Below are positions 1 to 7,254 of a stretch of DNA of 15,706 nt, one piece after another. The stretch covers positions 10,196 through 25,901 of the forward strand of contig HF995289.1 of assembly GCA_000432275.1 (NCBI GenBank), read 5' to 3'. The notes under the pieces are model-generated. The model did not search any database. It had not been told where the DNA came from and saw only the letters and a list, made by a program, of their open reading frames with translations. Every line of letters starts with the position of its first letter. Within the stretch, counting starts at the first letter, position 1. The position numbers and the translations under genes were made by a program. The stretch is from Proteobacteria bacterium CAG:495. Its GTDB lineage: Bacteria > Pseudomonadota > Alphaproteobacteria > RF32 > CAG-239.

Positions 1-1415
1 ACGCCAAAGAGGCCGTCGTCTCGTTGTATATCAGTGCCATGCAGCGTTTTCACGCGGCCGGTACTGCCTCTGCCGAAGGATTCGTCTTATACCTGATTGA
101 CGCAACCAAGCAAAAAAATCTTGAGCTTCAGTTTGCTCAGGCTCAAAAGATGCAGGCGGTCGGACAACTGGCCGGCGGGGTCGCACATGACTTTAACAAT
201 CTTCTGACTGCCATGATCGGCTTTACCGATTTGCTGCTCCAGAGACACGGCGTCGGAGACCCCTCTTTTGCCGACTTGATACAAATAAAACAAAACGCCA
301 ATCGGGCGGCCGGCCTGGTCCGCCAGCTTTTGGCCTTCTCCCGCAAACAGCCGCTGCAGCCGAAGCTGATAGACATTACCGAAAACTTTGCCGAACTCAG
401 TCATATGCTCAAACGGATTTTGGGCGAACAAATCACGTTAAAATTCCGTCACGGCAGCGACCTTGGCTTTATCCGCGTGGATCCGGTCCAGTTTTCTCAA
501 GTTATCATCAACCTGGCCGTAAACGCCAAAGACGCCATGGAAGGCAACGGCACCTTAACAATTTCCACTCATACGGACGTTTTGGCGGAGCCTTATCAAT
601 TTGGCGACGATACCATCAAACCCGGCGAGTTTGTCATAATCGATGTCAGCGACACCGGATGCGGCATTCCGCCCGAAAATATGAATCGTATTTTTGACCC
701 GTTTTTCTCCACCAAACAAAACGTCGTCGGTTCCGGAACCGGACTCGGCCTGGCTATGGTTTACGGTATCGTCCGCCAGACGGAAGGCTTTATAAAAGTC
801 GACAGCGAAGTCGGCCGCGGAACTACTTTCTCTATCCATCTGCCCCGCTTTGAAAGCGATGCCGAAGAAGGAGAAACGCTGGACAGCAAAGAAGTGGTTA
901 CCGGCAAAGACGGCACTCCCATAATTACCGTTCAGGAAAAAATTGCGGCGCCGGTAACCATTAATCAAAAAATCTTATTGGGCCTTAATGTTTCCAATGC
1001 CATTGACCGCAGTCACACGCCGACGTCTAAGGAAGCTGAAAACACTCGGATTCTTTTTGTTGAAGACGAAGATTCGGTCAGAACTTTCGGTGTTCGGGCA
1101 CTTAAGAAAAAAGGCTATGAGGTCGTCGGTTGCAATTCGGCCGAAAACGCCTTGGACTATATGGAAAAAGACCCCAATTTCAATATGTTGATAACAGATA
1201 TGGTTATGCCCGGTATGACCGGCGCCCAGCTGACCAAAATCATTAAGGACAAGCTTCCGGAAATCAAGGTTATCCTGGCCTCCGGATATTCGGAAGAAAT
1301 CGTGCGGCAGGAACTCGACAATTTTGATGATTTTGACTTCATCACCAAACCCTATAGCCTCGGCGACTTGACAGCAAAGGTTTTTGATGTCTTAAATAAA
1401 AACGTTAAAGGATAA
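1..1415 (+). CDS. cckA: Cell-cycle hybrid sensor histidine kinase CckA, 3' part (5' end outside window)
   Basis: C-terminal part of a hybrid histidine kinase. The reading frame is open to the left edge (codons begin at position 3), so the N-terminal membrane and most of the PAS region are missing. Counting from the TTG at 24, the order is: tail of a PAS-like fold (about 1-35), HisKA helix with phospho-accepting His55 in VAHDFNN, and an ATPase domain with N-box (IINLAVNAKDAM, 161-172), G1 (DTGCGI, 210-215), F-box (FDPFFSTK) and G2 (GSGTGLGL, 236-243). After a linker comes a receiver domain (about 341-460) with acidic pocket EDED, phospho-acceptor Asp392 in LITDMVMPG and conserved Lys442. In alphaproteobacteria CckA passes phosphate via ChpT to CtrA and CpdR, setting cell-cycle progression. 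The linked REC domain and GGVAHDFNN box fit CckA better than other hybrid kinases. hdaA follows 2 nt after the stop, so the two are probably cotranscribed. Confidence 0.9.
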   Translation, partial: AKEAVVSLYISAMQRFHAAGTASAEGFVLYLIDATKQKNLELQFAQAQKMQAVGQLAGGVAHDFNNLLTAMIGFTDLLLQRHGVGDPSFADLIQIKQNANRAAGLVRQLLAFSRKQPLQPKLIDITENFAELSHMLKRILGEQITLKFRHGSDLGFIRVDPVQFSQVIINLAVNAKDAMEGNGTLTISTHTDVLAEPYQFGDDTIKPGEFVIIDVSDTGCGIPPENMNRIFDPFFSTKQNVVGSGTGLGLAMVYGIVRQTEGFIKVDSEVGRGTTFSIHLPRFESDAEEGETLDSKEVVTGKDGTPIITVQEKIAAPVTINQKILLGLNVSNAIDRSHTPTSKEAENTRILFVEDEDSVRTFGVRALKKKGYEVVGCNSAENALDYMEKDPNFNMLITDMVMPGMTGAQLTKIIKDKLPEIKVILASGYSEEIVRQELDNFDDFDFITKPYSLGDLTAKVFDVLNKNVKG

Positions 1416-1417
1416 GC

Positions 1418-2155
1418 ATGAACGGCAAAACGGCACATAACACAACACAACTGGCGCTTGATTTTCCTCACCGCCCCAGTCTGGGTAAAGAAGATTTCCT
1501 GATAGCCCCCTGCAATCGGGAAGCCGTTGCCATGATTGACAAGTGGCCGGATTGGCCTTACTTTGCCGTATGCATATACGGACCTGAAGGCTGCGGCAAA
1601 ACGCATCTGGCCAACGTATTCGCCAACAAAGTTGCATTGCTCACCAATTATCCCTACCGGATACCTTTTGTTAAAGCCCGCAGCATTACCATGCAAAACT
1701 TCCGCCCTCTTTTTGCGCAACACAATTGCCTGGTTATTGAAGAGCTTGATGAGAGTGTCAATCAGGAAGCCCTGTTTCACCTTTATAACCTGTATCGTGA
1801 TGAAGGCGGAAACATCCTCTTTACCTCTGACCGCGCACCCGCTCGTTTAAATTTTTCCCTGCCTGACTTGCGCTCGCGAATGAACATCGTTCCCGCCGTG
1901 GAAATAAAGGAACCCGATGATGAACTGCTGTCCGCTCTGCTGGTCAAATTGTTTATGGACAGGCAGATTATGCCCTCGCCAGAGCTCATTTCTTACATCC
2001 TCAACAACATGCAGCGCTCTTTCGCCTATGCCCGCCGCCTGGTTGCCGAAATCGATAATATTTCATTGGCGCGCAAACGTGCGGTGACCATAGCTCTTGC
2101 CCGCGAGGCTGTTGCCGTCCTCAACGACAATCATCAGGGCGAACTGTTCGCCTAA
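1418..2155 (+). CDS. hdaA: HdaA, DnaA-related regulatory inactivator of replication initiation
   Basis: A 245-residue DnaA-type AAA+ protein without the DNA-binding domain IV of DnaA, the expected size for Hda/HdaA. The hexapeptide QLALDF at residues 11-16 matches a beta-clamp-binding motif, as expected for a factor that works on the DNA-loaded sliding clamp to stimulate ATP hydrolysis by DnaA. Other landmarks are Walker A GPEGCGKT (55-62), a degenerate Walker B LVIEELDE (105-112), sensor-1-like ILFTSDR (133-139), an arginine-finger region LPDLRSR (148-154) and a sensor-2 region around FAYARR (202-207). An AAAGGA ribosome-binding site lies 5 nt before the ATG. The gap from the cckA stop is 2 nt, implying translational coupling. 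DnaA itself is excluded by the missing C-terminal helix-turn-helix domain. ATP hydrolysis by this copy is uncertain because Walker B has Glu-Glu where Asp is usual. Confidence 0.88.
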   Translation: MNGKTAHNTTQLALDFPHRPSLGKEDFLIAPCNREAVAMIDKWPDWPYFAVCIYGPEGCGKTHLANVFANKVALLTNYPYRIPFVKARSITMQNFRPLFAQHNCLVIEELDESVNQEALFHLYNLYRDEGGNILFTSDRAPARLNFSLPDLRSRMNIVPAVEIKEPDDELLSALLVKLFMDRQIMPSPELISYILNNMQRSFAYARRLVAEIDNISLARKRAVTIALAREAVAVLNDNHQGELFA

Positions 2156-2171
2156 CGGCGTTATTACATAC

Positions 2172-2210
2172 AAAAAAAAGAGCTCCTTGCAACGAGGAGC
2201 TCTTTTTTTT
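2172..2210. terminator. Bidirectional intrinsic terminator between hdaA and ftsZ
   Basis: Perfect inverted repeat with 16-nt arms (AAAAAAAAGAGCTCCT at 2172-2187 and its complement at 2195-2210) around a 7-nt loop. The GC-containing core GAGCTCCT is flanked by eight A and eight T, giving a U-tract on either strand. It starts 17 nt after the hdaA stop and lies 45 nt beyond the ftsZ stop, so it can end both convergent transcripts. Confidence 0.9.
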
Positions 2211-2254
2211 GGTTAAACCTAATAATTACGACGCTGAAAGCTGAATGGCTTTCA

Positions 2255-3949
2255 TTATTTCCGCCGCAGGAAGGACGGGATTTCCAAATTCAATCGGTCT
2301 TCCTGGCGAAATTCATCGTCAGAAAAAGAAGGAGATATCGGTTCTTGCACACGTTCCATCTCTTTTTGTTTCTTACGGTTTCTTTTGGCGATGGAGAAGC
2401 CGGTTACCCGCTCGATTAAAGTCGGCGTATACTCTTCTTCCTCATCATCGCTGACAATCAATTCTTCGACTTCTTCCTGTTTTTTGGGAACAATTACCGA
2501 AGGATTGTGGTTCGGAAATAATTCAGGCTCTTCTTCAACCGTGCGGATTGAACTTTTAGCCTTAAACACGTTTTCATTTGAAGACAGAATGTTCTCCAGC
2601 TGGGAGTTTTCATTCACGTCGTCAGGTTTATTAATAATAGCCTTGAACAAAGATGAAGCATTCGGCATCTCAGAGATTACATTAGATTTTTCCAAACTGT
2701 CAAAATCATTGAAAACCTCTTTAGGTTCCGCCTCAACCGAAACCGCAACGCTGACTTCTTCCTCTTCAGGTTCTTGCTGCAGGGAAACTACAGTGGCATT
2801 ATCAATAATATTTTCAACTTCTGAAGCAACACTTCCCTTCAGAGCCGAAAACTTCTCCAAATTGGTCTCGATCACCTCATTTGGAGCCGAAGGAGCGATC
2901 ACTTCCTCCGTAAAACTTTCCTCAACATACCGCGGCGCCGGTTTGGACGGCGTCGGAGCCGTTCTCTTAACGGCGTTTTTCTCATCAATGCCGGTGGCTA
3001 CGATAGACACCCGGATTTTTCCGGCCAGAGATTCGTCAAAGCTTGAACCGAAAATGATGTTGGCATCTTCATCGACTTCTTCCTTAATCCGGCTTGCTGC
3101 CTCGTCAATTTCAAACAGGGTAATATCCGAACCTCCGGTAATGTTAATCAGGACGCCTTTTGCGCCATGCATGGAACAATCGTCCAAAAGCGGATTGGAA
3201 AGAGCCTGCTCGGCAGCTTTCACCGCCCGATCTTCGCCTTCGGCCTCTCCCGTTCCCATAATAGCCTTGCCTTTGTCTTCCATAATTGACTTGATGTCGG
3301 CAAAATCCAGATTAATCAGTCCCGGCATCATCATCAAATCGGTAATCGAACGGACACCGGCATATAACACATTGTCCGCCATGATAAAAGCATCAGCCAG
3401 AGTTGTTTTCTTGTCGGCAATGCGAAAAAGATTCTGGTTGGGAATAATGATGATACTGTCGACTTCTTTCGTGAAATTCTCAACTGCCGTTTCCGCAGTT
3501 TCATAACGTTTTTTTCCTTCAAACTGAAATGGCTTGGTAACCACGCCGACCGTCAAAATGCCTTTGGATTTTGCAATTTTGGCCACCACCGGAGCCGCAC
3601 CGGAACCGGTACCGCCGCCCATGCCGGCCGTAATAAATACCATATTGGCGCCTTCCAGTTCCTTTTCAATCTCAGCCTGAGCCTCTTCCGCGGCAGCTTT
3701 TCCGACTTCCGGACGCGCACCTGCACCAAGTCCCTGCGTGGTTTCCAAACCCAGCTGTATTTTCCGGCTGGCTGTAGAGTTTTCCAAAGCCTGAGCATCG
3801 GTGTTGGCAACAATAAAATCAACGCCTTCCAGATTCTGAGCAATCATATTGTTAACGGCATTGCCGCCGCCCCCGCCGACGCCGATAACGGAAATCCGCG
3901 GCTTAAGGTGCATAACTGTTTTTTCTGGTACGGCTAATTTGATTGACAT
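2255..3949 (-). CDS. ftsZ: Cell division GTPase FtsZ (long-linker form)
   Basis: Tubulin-like GTPase that polymerises into the Z-ring at midcell, 564 residues from the chosen start. Visible signatures are the GGGGGNAV nucleotide loop (25-32), the tubulin signature GGGTGSGAA (111-119) and the catalytic T7 loop NLDFAD (213-218, with Asp215 and Asp218). The folded core ends near residue 325. A linker of about 225 residues, rich in Glu, Asp, Ser and Pro, follows and ends in the conserved C-terminal peptide LEIPSFLRR (555-563) that binds FtsA and other partners. This exceeds the roughly 380 residues of E. coli FtsZ but fits the long-linker alphaproteobacterial type. The ATG at 3949 is preferred because GGGAG lies 11 nt upstream; an in-frame TTG at 3967 overlaps that site and has no well-spaced one. 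It is the last gene of the dcw cluster, separated from ftsA by 189 nt that could hold its own promoter. Confidence 0.97.
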   Translation of the reverse strand: MSIKLAVPEKTVMHLKPRISVIGVGGGGGNAVNNMIAQNLEGVDFIVANTDAQALENSTASRKIQLGLETTQGLGAGARPEVGKAAAEEAQAEIEKELEGANMVFITAGMGGGTGSGAAPVVAKIAKSKGILTVGVVTKPFQFEGKKRYETAETAVENFTKEVDSIIIIPNQNLFRIADKKTTLADAFIMADNVLYAGVRSITDLMMMPGLINLDFADIKSIMEDKGKAIMGTGEAEGEDRAVKAAEQALSNPLLDDCSMHGAKGVLINITGGSDITLFEIDEAASRIKEEVDEDANIIFGSSFDESLAGKIRVSIVATGIDEKNAVKRTAPTPSKPAPRYVEESFTEEVIAPSAPNEVIETNLEKFSALKGSVASEVENIIDNATVVSLQQEPEEEEVSVAVSVEAEPKEVFNDFDSLEKSNVISEMPNASSLFKAIINKPDDVNENSQLENILSSNENVFKAKSSIRTVEEEPELFPNHNPSVIVPKKQEEVEELIVSDDEEEEYTPTLIERVTGFSIAKRNRKKQKEMERVQEPISPSFSDDEFRQEDRLNLEIPSFLRRK

Positions 3950-3993
3950 GGTATTTCTTACTCCCAAATCCTCATATTTCTCTATTTACGCTC

Positions 3994-4026
3994 AGCATAA
4001 ATCACAATACATTAAGGTTTAGTTAC
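3994..4026 (-). promoter_or_regulatory. Candidate CtrA-like box plus -10 element upstream of ftsZ
   Basis: Read on the minus strand, GTAA-N7-TTAA (plus-strand 4012-4026) matches 7 of 8 positions of the CtrA box TTAA-N7-TTAA. After exactly 12 nt comes TATGCT (plus-strand 3994-3999), a fair -10 hexamer. It lies 45-77 nt upstream of the ftsZ ATG in an AT-rich region where 7-of-8 matches can occur by chance. CtrA is known to control ftsZ in Caulobacter; its use here is inferred. Confidence 0.35.
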
Positions 4027-4049
4027 TAAAGAAATTTTTTTGCATAATT

Positions 4050-4077
4050 TTTATAAATTTTTACCCGTGCATCCAAA
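4050..4077 (-). promoter_or_regulatory. Weak sigma70-like promoter candidate for ftsZ
   Basis: On the minus strand TTTGGA (4072-4077) is followed by a 16-nt spacer and TATAAA (4050-4055). The -10 matches 5 of 6 positions, but the -35 only about 3 of 6. If used, the CtrA-like box at 4012-4026 would lie just downstream of the transcription start, a position suited to repression. Confidence 0.25.
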
Positions 4078-4138
4078 CGCGCAAATACCTCTTCGGCCGG
4101 TTGAACGGACAAAGGATGTTTACTGTGTCAAGGATAAG

Positions 4139-5398
4139 CTAGAAATTAGATTTCAGCCAGGAAACGACTTTCCCCAAAGCGCCGTAGTCTCCGTTGCGGC
4201 TGGGCTTATTGACAATTTTGCTGGGCTTCTTTTCCGTATAGTTAAGTGCAAACAGCAACAGCCCCACACAGGTCGAAAATGACGGATTATACAAATTGTC
4301 GGGCAGATTGAGAATATTCTTTGGCCGTCCCAAACGCACCTGCTTGTCCAAAACCATGGAAGCCACTTCCCGAACCCCCGCCAACTGCGAAGCTCCGCCG
4401 GTCAAGACTACCCGGTGGCTGGAAACATCCGCCAACCCGACCTCAGCCAGTTTGCGGTTAACCATCTCAAAAGTTTCTTCGATTCGCGGAGTAATAATGC
4501 TGATAAGCTCTGCCCGCGGAATTTGTTTGATACAGCTGTCGTCTTCCTCACCGACCGGATAAACGTTAATCGTTTCCTCACGGTCCTGTGTCGTCAGAAA
4601 AGCGCAGCCATGCAGCGTTTTCAACCTTTCCGCATGAGAAAAGGAAGTCGTCAGACCGAAAGCGATGTCATTGGTCACGTTATTACCGCCAACCGGCAAA
4701 GAACTGAAATAAACCGGATACCCGTGTTTGAAACTGGCAATGGAAGTTGTGCCGCCGCCCATATCGACAACAGTTGCCCCCAACTCGCGCTCGTCGTCCA
4801 CCAAACAGGCCAGCCCCGACGCATATGATGAAAAAGCCTTTCCCGCGATTTCCAAATGTGCGTTTTCAATAACCGTCGACACGTTGCGGAACAAGATGTC
4901 GGGCACCAAACCCAACAAAATATTCACCGAAAGCGTCTCACCAAAAATATTTCGCGGATCCTTAACCTCTTCGCCGTTATCCAGACGATAATTCGTCGGC
5001 AGACAGTGAATCAGCTCACAGCCTTCAACGTTAATCTTGTGAATGCCTTTTTCAATGACCTTGGTCAAATCGCTTTCGTTAACCGGGCGGTTTTTGTTAA
5101 GCGTAATCGTTGAATCTTTAATGACGCTTTTGATTTTGTCTCCCGAAACGTTGACAATCACACGGTCAATCCGTTCATTGGCCATTTGTTCGGCAGCTTC
5201 AACCGCGTTACAAACCGACAAGGTTGCCTGATTAATGTCGGTTACAATGCCGTTTTTAATCCCCTTGGAAGCATTATACCCGTATCCCACAATGTTAATC
5301 CTCTTATCGCGGCTGATTTTGGCAATGACACAACATACCTTAGACGATCCGATGTCTAAGGCGGCTATGGTTGTCAGTCGGTTAAAAGAATGCGTCAC
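4139..5398 (-). CDS. ftsA: Cell division protein FtsA (actin-like Z-ring membrane anchor)
   Basis: Actin-fold ATPase of 419 residues, almost the E. coli length, that tethers FtsZ polymers to the membrane and recruits later divisome proteins. Phosphate-1 motif DIGSSKV (15-21), phosphate-2 motif DMGGGT (212-217) and adenosine motif GGASQL (334-339) are present. The last 15 residues (405-419, ending SWLKSNF) form an amphipathic helix matching the membrane-targeting sequence of FtsA. The start is the GTG at 5398, with AAGGAAG about 7 nt upstream. The frame is open further upstream, but that would run into ftsQ, and residues before THSFNRLTTIAALDIG do not resemble FtsA. The ftsQ stop is 22 nt upstream. 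Confidence 0.96.
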   Translation of the reverse strand: MTHSFNRLTTIAALDIGSSKVCCVIAKISRDKRINIVGYGYNASKGIKNGIVTDINQATLSVCNAVEAAEQMANERIDRVIVNVSGDKIKSVIKDSTITLNKNRPVNESDLTKVIEKGIHKINVEGCELIHCLPTNYRLDNGEEVKDPRNIFGETLSVNILLGLVPDILFRNVSTVIENAHLEIAGKAFSSYASGLACLVDDERELGATVVDMGGGTTSIASFKHGYPVYFSSLPVGGNNVTNDIAFGLTTSFSHAERLKTLHGCAFLTTQDREETINVYPVGEEDDSCIKQIPRAELISIITPRIEETFEMVNRKLAEVGLADVSSHRVVLTGGASQLAGVREVASMVLDKQVRLGRPKNILNLPDNLYNPSFSTCVGLLLFALNYTEKKPSKIVNKPSRNGDYGALGKVVSWLKSNF

Positions 5399-5420
5399 AG
5401 TTTTACTTCCTTGCCTTGAG

Positions 5421-6305
5421 TTAAGTTTTGCGTTCGGTTTTATTATTAAGCTTAACCGGCGGCTCACCGCGCGTCTTGCGGAGTTTCACCACTATTTTAT
5501 GCGGTAATCTTAAATCGATGATGGTTAATTTACGTTTAAGAATCCCCTTGGTCTCGTTTAATTTTAACAATTTTTTCCAGGCTTCTTCAATATCCTCCTC
5601 GGGAAGCTTGACCGTAATCCCCTCCTTGATGTCATCCAAAATCAGATTCCAGCGCCGTTGTGAGATGAAATTGGCCACTTTTATCCGTTGCAGATAAGTA
5701 TCGCCGTCATCCTTAATTGCCTCCAGCAAACGCTTCAGGTTTTCAGGAGCACCGGCACCGACAATCAGCAAAATCGGTTCCTGAGTTCGGAAGTTGGCGT
5801 CAATCACCTTGCCGTCGCCGTCAATAGGATAAAACTTTTCGTTAATCTGCCAAATGGCGCGAACTTCTTTTTCTTCCAGATTAATATTGATTACGTTTGG
5901 AAAAAAGCTGCGGCGGACATTGGCCGTCTTGACCCAAGGCAGGGTTTCCAGCTTCCGTTTAATGTCGTATACATCGATTTTAAGCATATTGTCTCCCCGC
6001 TTAAAATCGACCAGCCTGTTGATTTCGTTCAAAGTCGTCCGTTTGCGGCCGGTTACCACCACATCGTCAAGCGTCAGCCCCTGTGTTCCCGCCCAATCGT
6101 AAAACTCCTCTTTTACTTCCTGAATCCGTTTGTTGACCAAATCGTTTTTCAGGGTCAGAATAATCCCTGCCAACAAAGCGATTGTTCCGAAAATAACCAA
6201 ACCGCCGGCCAGACGGTAAGGCCATTCCCGTTCCAGTCTCAAAACCTTTTCCCCAGCCTGAACGACCACCGGCTGCGGTGAAATATTTTCAACCTTGTCA
6301 GCCAT
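5421..6305 (-). CDS. ftsQ: Cell division protein FtsQ
   Basis: Bitopic inner-membrane divisome protein, 294 residues. A short cytoplasmic N-terminus ends in basic residues and is followed by one transmembrane helix (about 32-52). The POTRA domain comes next (about 79-149: VVVTGRKRTT, then LPWVKTANVRRSFFPNVININLEEKEVRAIW) and then the beta domain (about 150-270). LPWVK-x-A-x-VRR-x-FPN is typical of FtsQ. The C-terminus is unusually Lys/Arg-rich. FtsQ links cytoplasmic and periplasmic divisome parts, with FtsB and FtsL as known partners. The ATG directly abuts the murB stop (TAA then ATG, no gap) and only a weak ribosome-binding site is visible, so translational coupling to murB is likely. Confidence 0.93.
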   Translation of the reverse strand: MADKVENISPQPVVVQAGEKVLRLEREWPYRLAGGLVIFGTIALLAGIILTLKNDLVNKRIQEVKEEFYDWAGTQGLTLDDVVVTGRKRTTLNEINRLVDFKRGDNMLKIDVYDIKRKLETLPWVKTANVRRSFFPNVININLEEKEVRAIWQINEKFYPIDGDGKVIDANFRTQEPILLIVGAGAPENLKRLLEAIKDDGDTYLQRIKVANFISQRRWNLILDDIKEGITVKLPEEDIEEAWKKLLKLNETKGILKRKLTIIDLRLPHKIVVKLRKTRGEPPVKLNNKTERKT

Positions 6306-7232
6306 TTATTTATGAATACCCATTCTTTTGATTTCCCACTCCAGAGTAATTGAAGTGTCGTCTTTAACACGCTGGACAATCGTCTCGCCTAACGTCTCCA
6401 AATCATGCGCCGTCGCATTTCCCGTATTAATCAAAAAATTACAGTGCTTTTCGGAAACTTTGGCTCCGTTAACCCGCAAATCGGCACAACCAGCCTTTTT
6501 AATGAGCTCCCAGGCTTTCAGCCCCTCAGGATTTTTAAATGTCGACCCTGCCGTTTTCTCATTGTGGGGCTGAGCCTTCATCCGGTAGTTTTTCTGCTCG
6601 TTTATCAGCTTCAGCGTCTCAGAAGGATCTTTGGGTTCCGTTCTCAGCGTCAGCGACGTGATTACCCAATCGTCCGGAAACAAGCTGCTGCGGTATGACA
6701 ACGTCAAATCTTTGGCGGGAACCTCACGGATATTTCCGGTTCCGTCGACAATCGTCGCCTTAACCAGCACATCCTTAATCTCCTTTCCGAAACATCCGGC
6801 ATTCGTTTTGATTGAACCGCCGAGATGCCCCGGAATGGAACAAAGAAACTCCAAACCGCCCAAAGCGTTTTCCAGCATAATTTTTTTCAAATCGGCATTG
6901 CGCATTCCCGCGCCGCAGGTGAGCAGCCCATCTTTATCCAGACTGTGGCGCTTGTAATATTTACCGTCCAGTTTAATTACCACGCCCGGAATCCCCCCGT
7001 CGCGCACCAACAGGTTGGAACCGCCGCCGATAACCACAACCGGAAGATTATACGGCTTGGTCTTCATAAAAAAGCTTAAATCCTCATCGTCCGCCGGATA
7101 ATACATAACCTCTGCCGGACCGCCGACCGCAAACCAGGTGTGCTTTGACAACGGAACATTACATACGTATCTGCCGCGAACTTCCGGCAGCAAATCAACC
7201 AAATCGTTTTTCTTTGACTTAAATCCGAACAT
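6306..7232 (-). CDS. murB: UDP-N-acetylenolpyruvoylglucosamine reductase MurB
   Basis: FAD-dependent enzyme that uses NADPH to reduce UDP-GlcNAc-enolpyruvate to UDP-MurNAc, the second committed cytoplasmic step of peptidoglycan precursor synthesis; 308 residues. The FAD-binding part includes WFAVGGPAEV (33-42), VIGGGSNLLVRDGG (67-80), GLEFLCSIPGHLGGS (126-140) and NAG (144-146). Catalytic residues by family alignment are Arg181 (LSYRSS), Ser230 (AGSTFKNP) and Glu300 near the C-terminus (WEIKRMG). The ATG at 7232 is chosen because GGGAG lies 7 nt upstream and MFGFKSKK begins the family-like region. The frame stays open upstream to 7445, but those 71 codons lie almost wholly inside murG. The murG stop is 22 nt upstream; murC, usually between murG and murB, is absent. 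Confidence 0.96.
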   Translation of the reverse strand: MFGFKSKKNDLVDLLPEVRGRYVCNVPLSKHTWFAVGGPAEVMYYPADDEDLSFFMKTKPYNLPVVVIGGGSNLLVRDGGIPGVVIKLDGKYYKRHSLDKDGLLTCGAGMRNADLKKIMLENALGGLEFLCSIPGHLGGSIKTNAGCFGKEIKDVLVKATIVDGTGNIREVPAKDLTLSYRSSLFPDDWVITSLTLRTEPKDPSETLKLINEQKNYRMKAQPHNEKTAGSTFKNPEGLKAWELIKKAGCADLRVNGAKVSEKHCNFLINTGNATAHDLETLGETIVQRVKDDTSITLEWEIKRMGIHK

Positions 7233-7254
7233 AGCCCACTCCCTGTTTATATAG

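Noticed and set aside
2236..2253. Small inverted repeat GAAAGC/GCTTTC just beyond the ftsZ stop
   Set aside because: A 6-bp stem with no U-tract; too weak to call a terminator beside the strong hairpin at 2172-2210.
2385..3506. 373-codon open frame on the plus strand, antisense to ftsZ
   Set aside because: Its product is Ser/Thr-rich with no family resemblance, it lies wholly opposite ftsZ, and no ribosome-binding site was found. It is a shadow of the ftsZ codon pattern.
4127..4132. TTGACA on the minus strand just after the ftsA stop, a perfect -35 hexamer
   Set aside because: No -10-like hexamer follows at 16-18 nt, so it is not supported as an ftsZ promoter.
4040..4282. 80-codon plus-strand frame spanning the ftsA-ftsZ gap and the end of ftsA
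   Set aside because: Mostly antisense to ftsA and its downstream region, with no ribosome-binding site or recognisable product.
5399..5467. Upstream extension of the ftsA frame by 23 codons into ftsQ
   Set aside because: The GTG at 5398 has AAGGAAG at good spacing, and the product from there matches the usual FtsA N-terminus and length.
5688..6281. 197-codon plus-strand frame opposite ftsQ
   Set aside because: Contained within ftsQ, with no recognisable domain.
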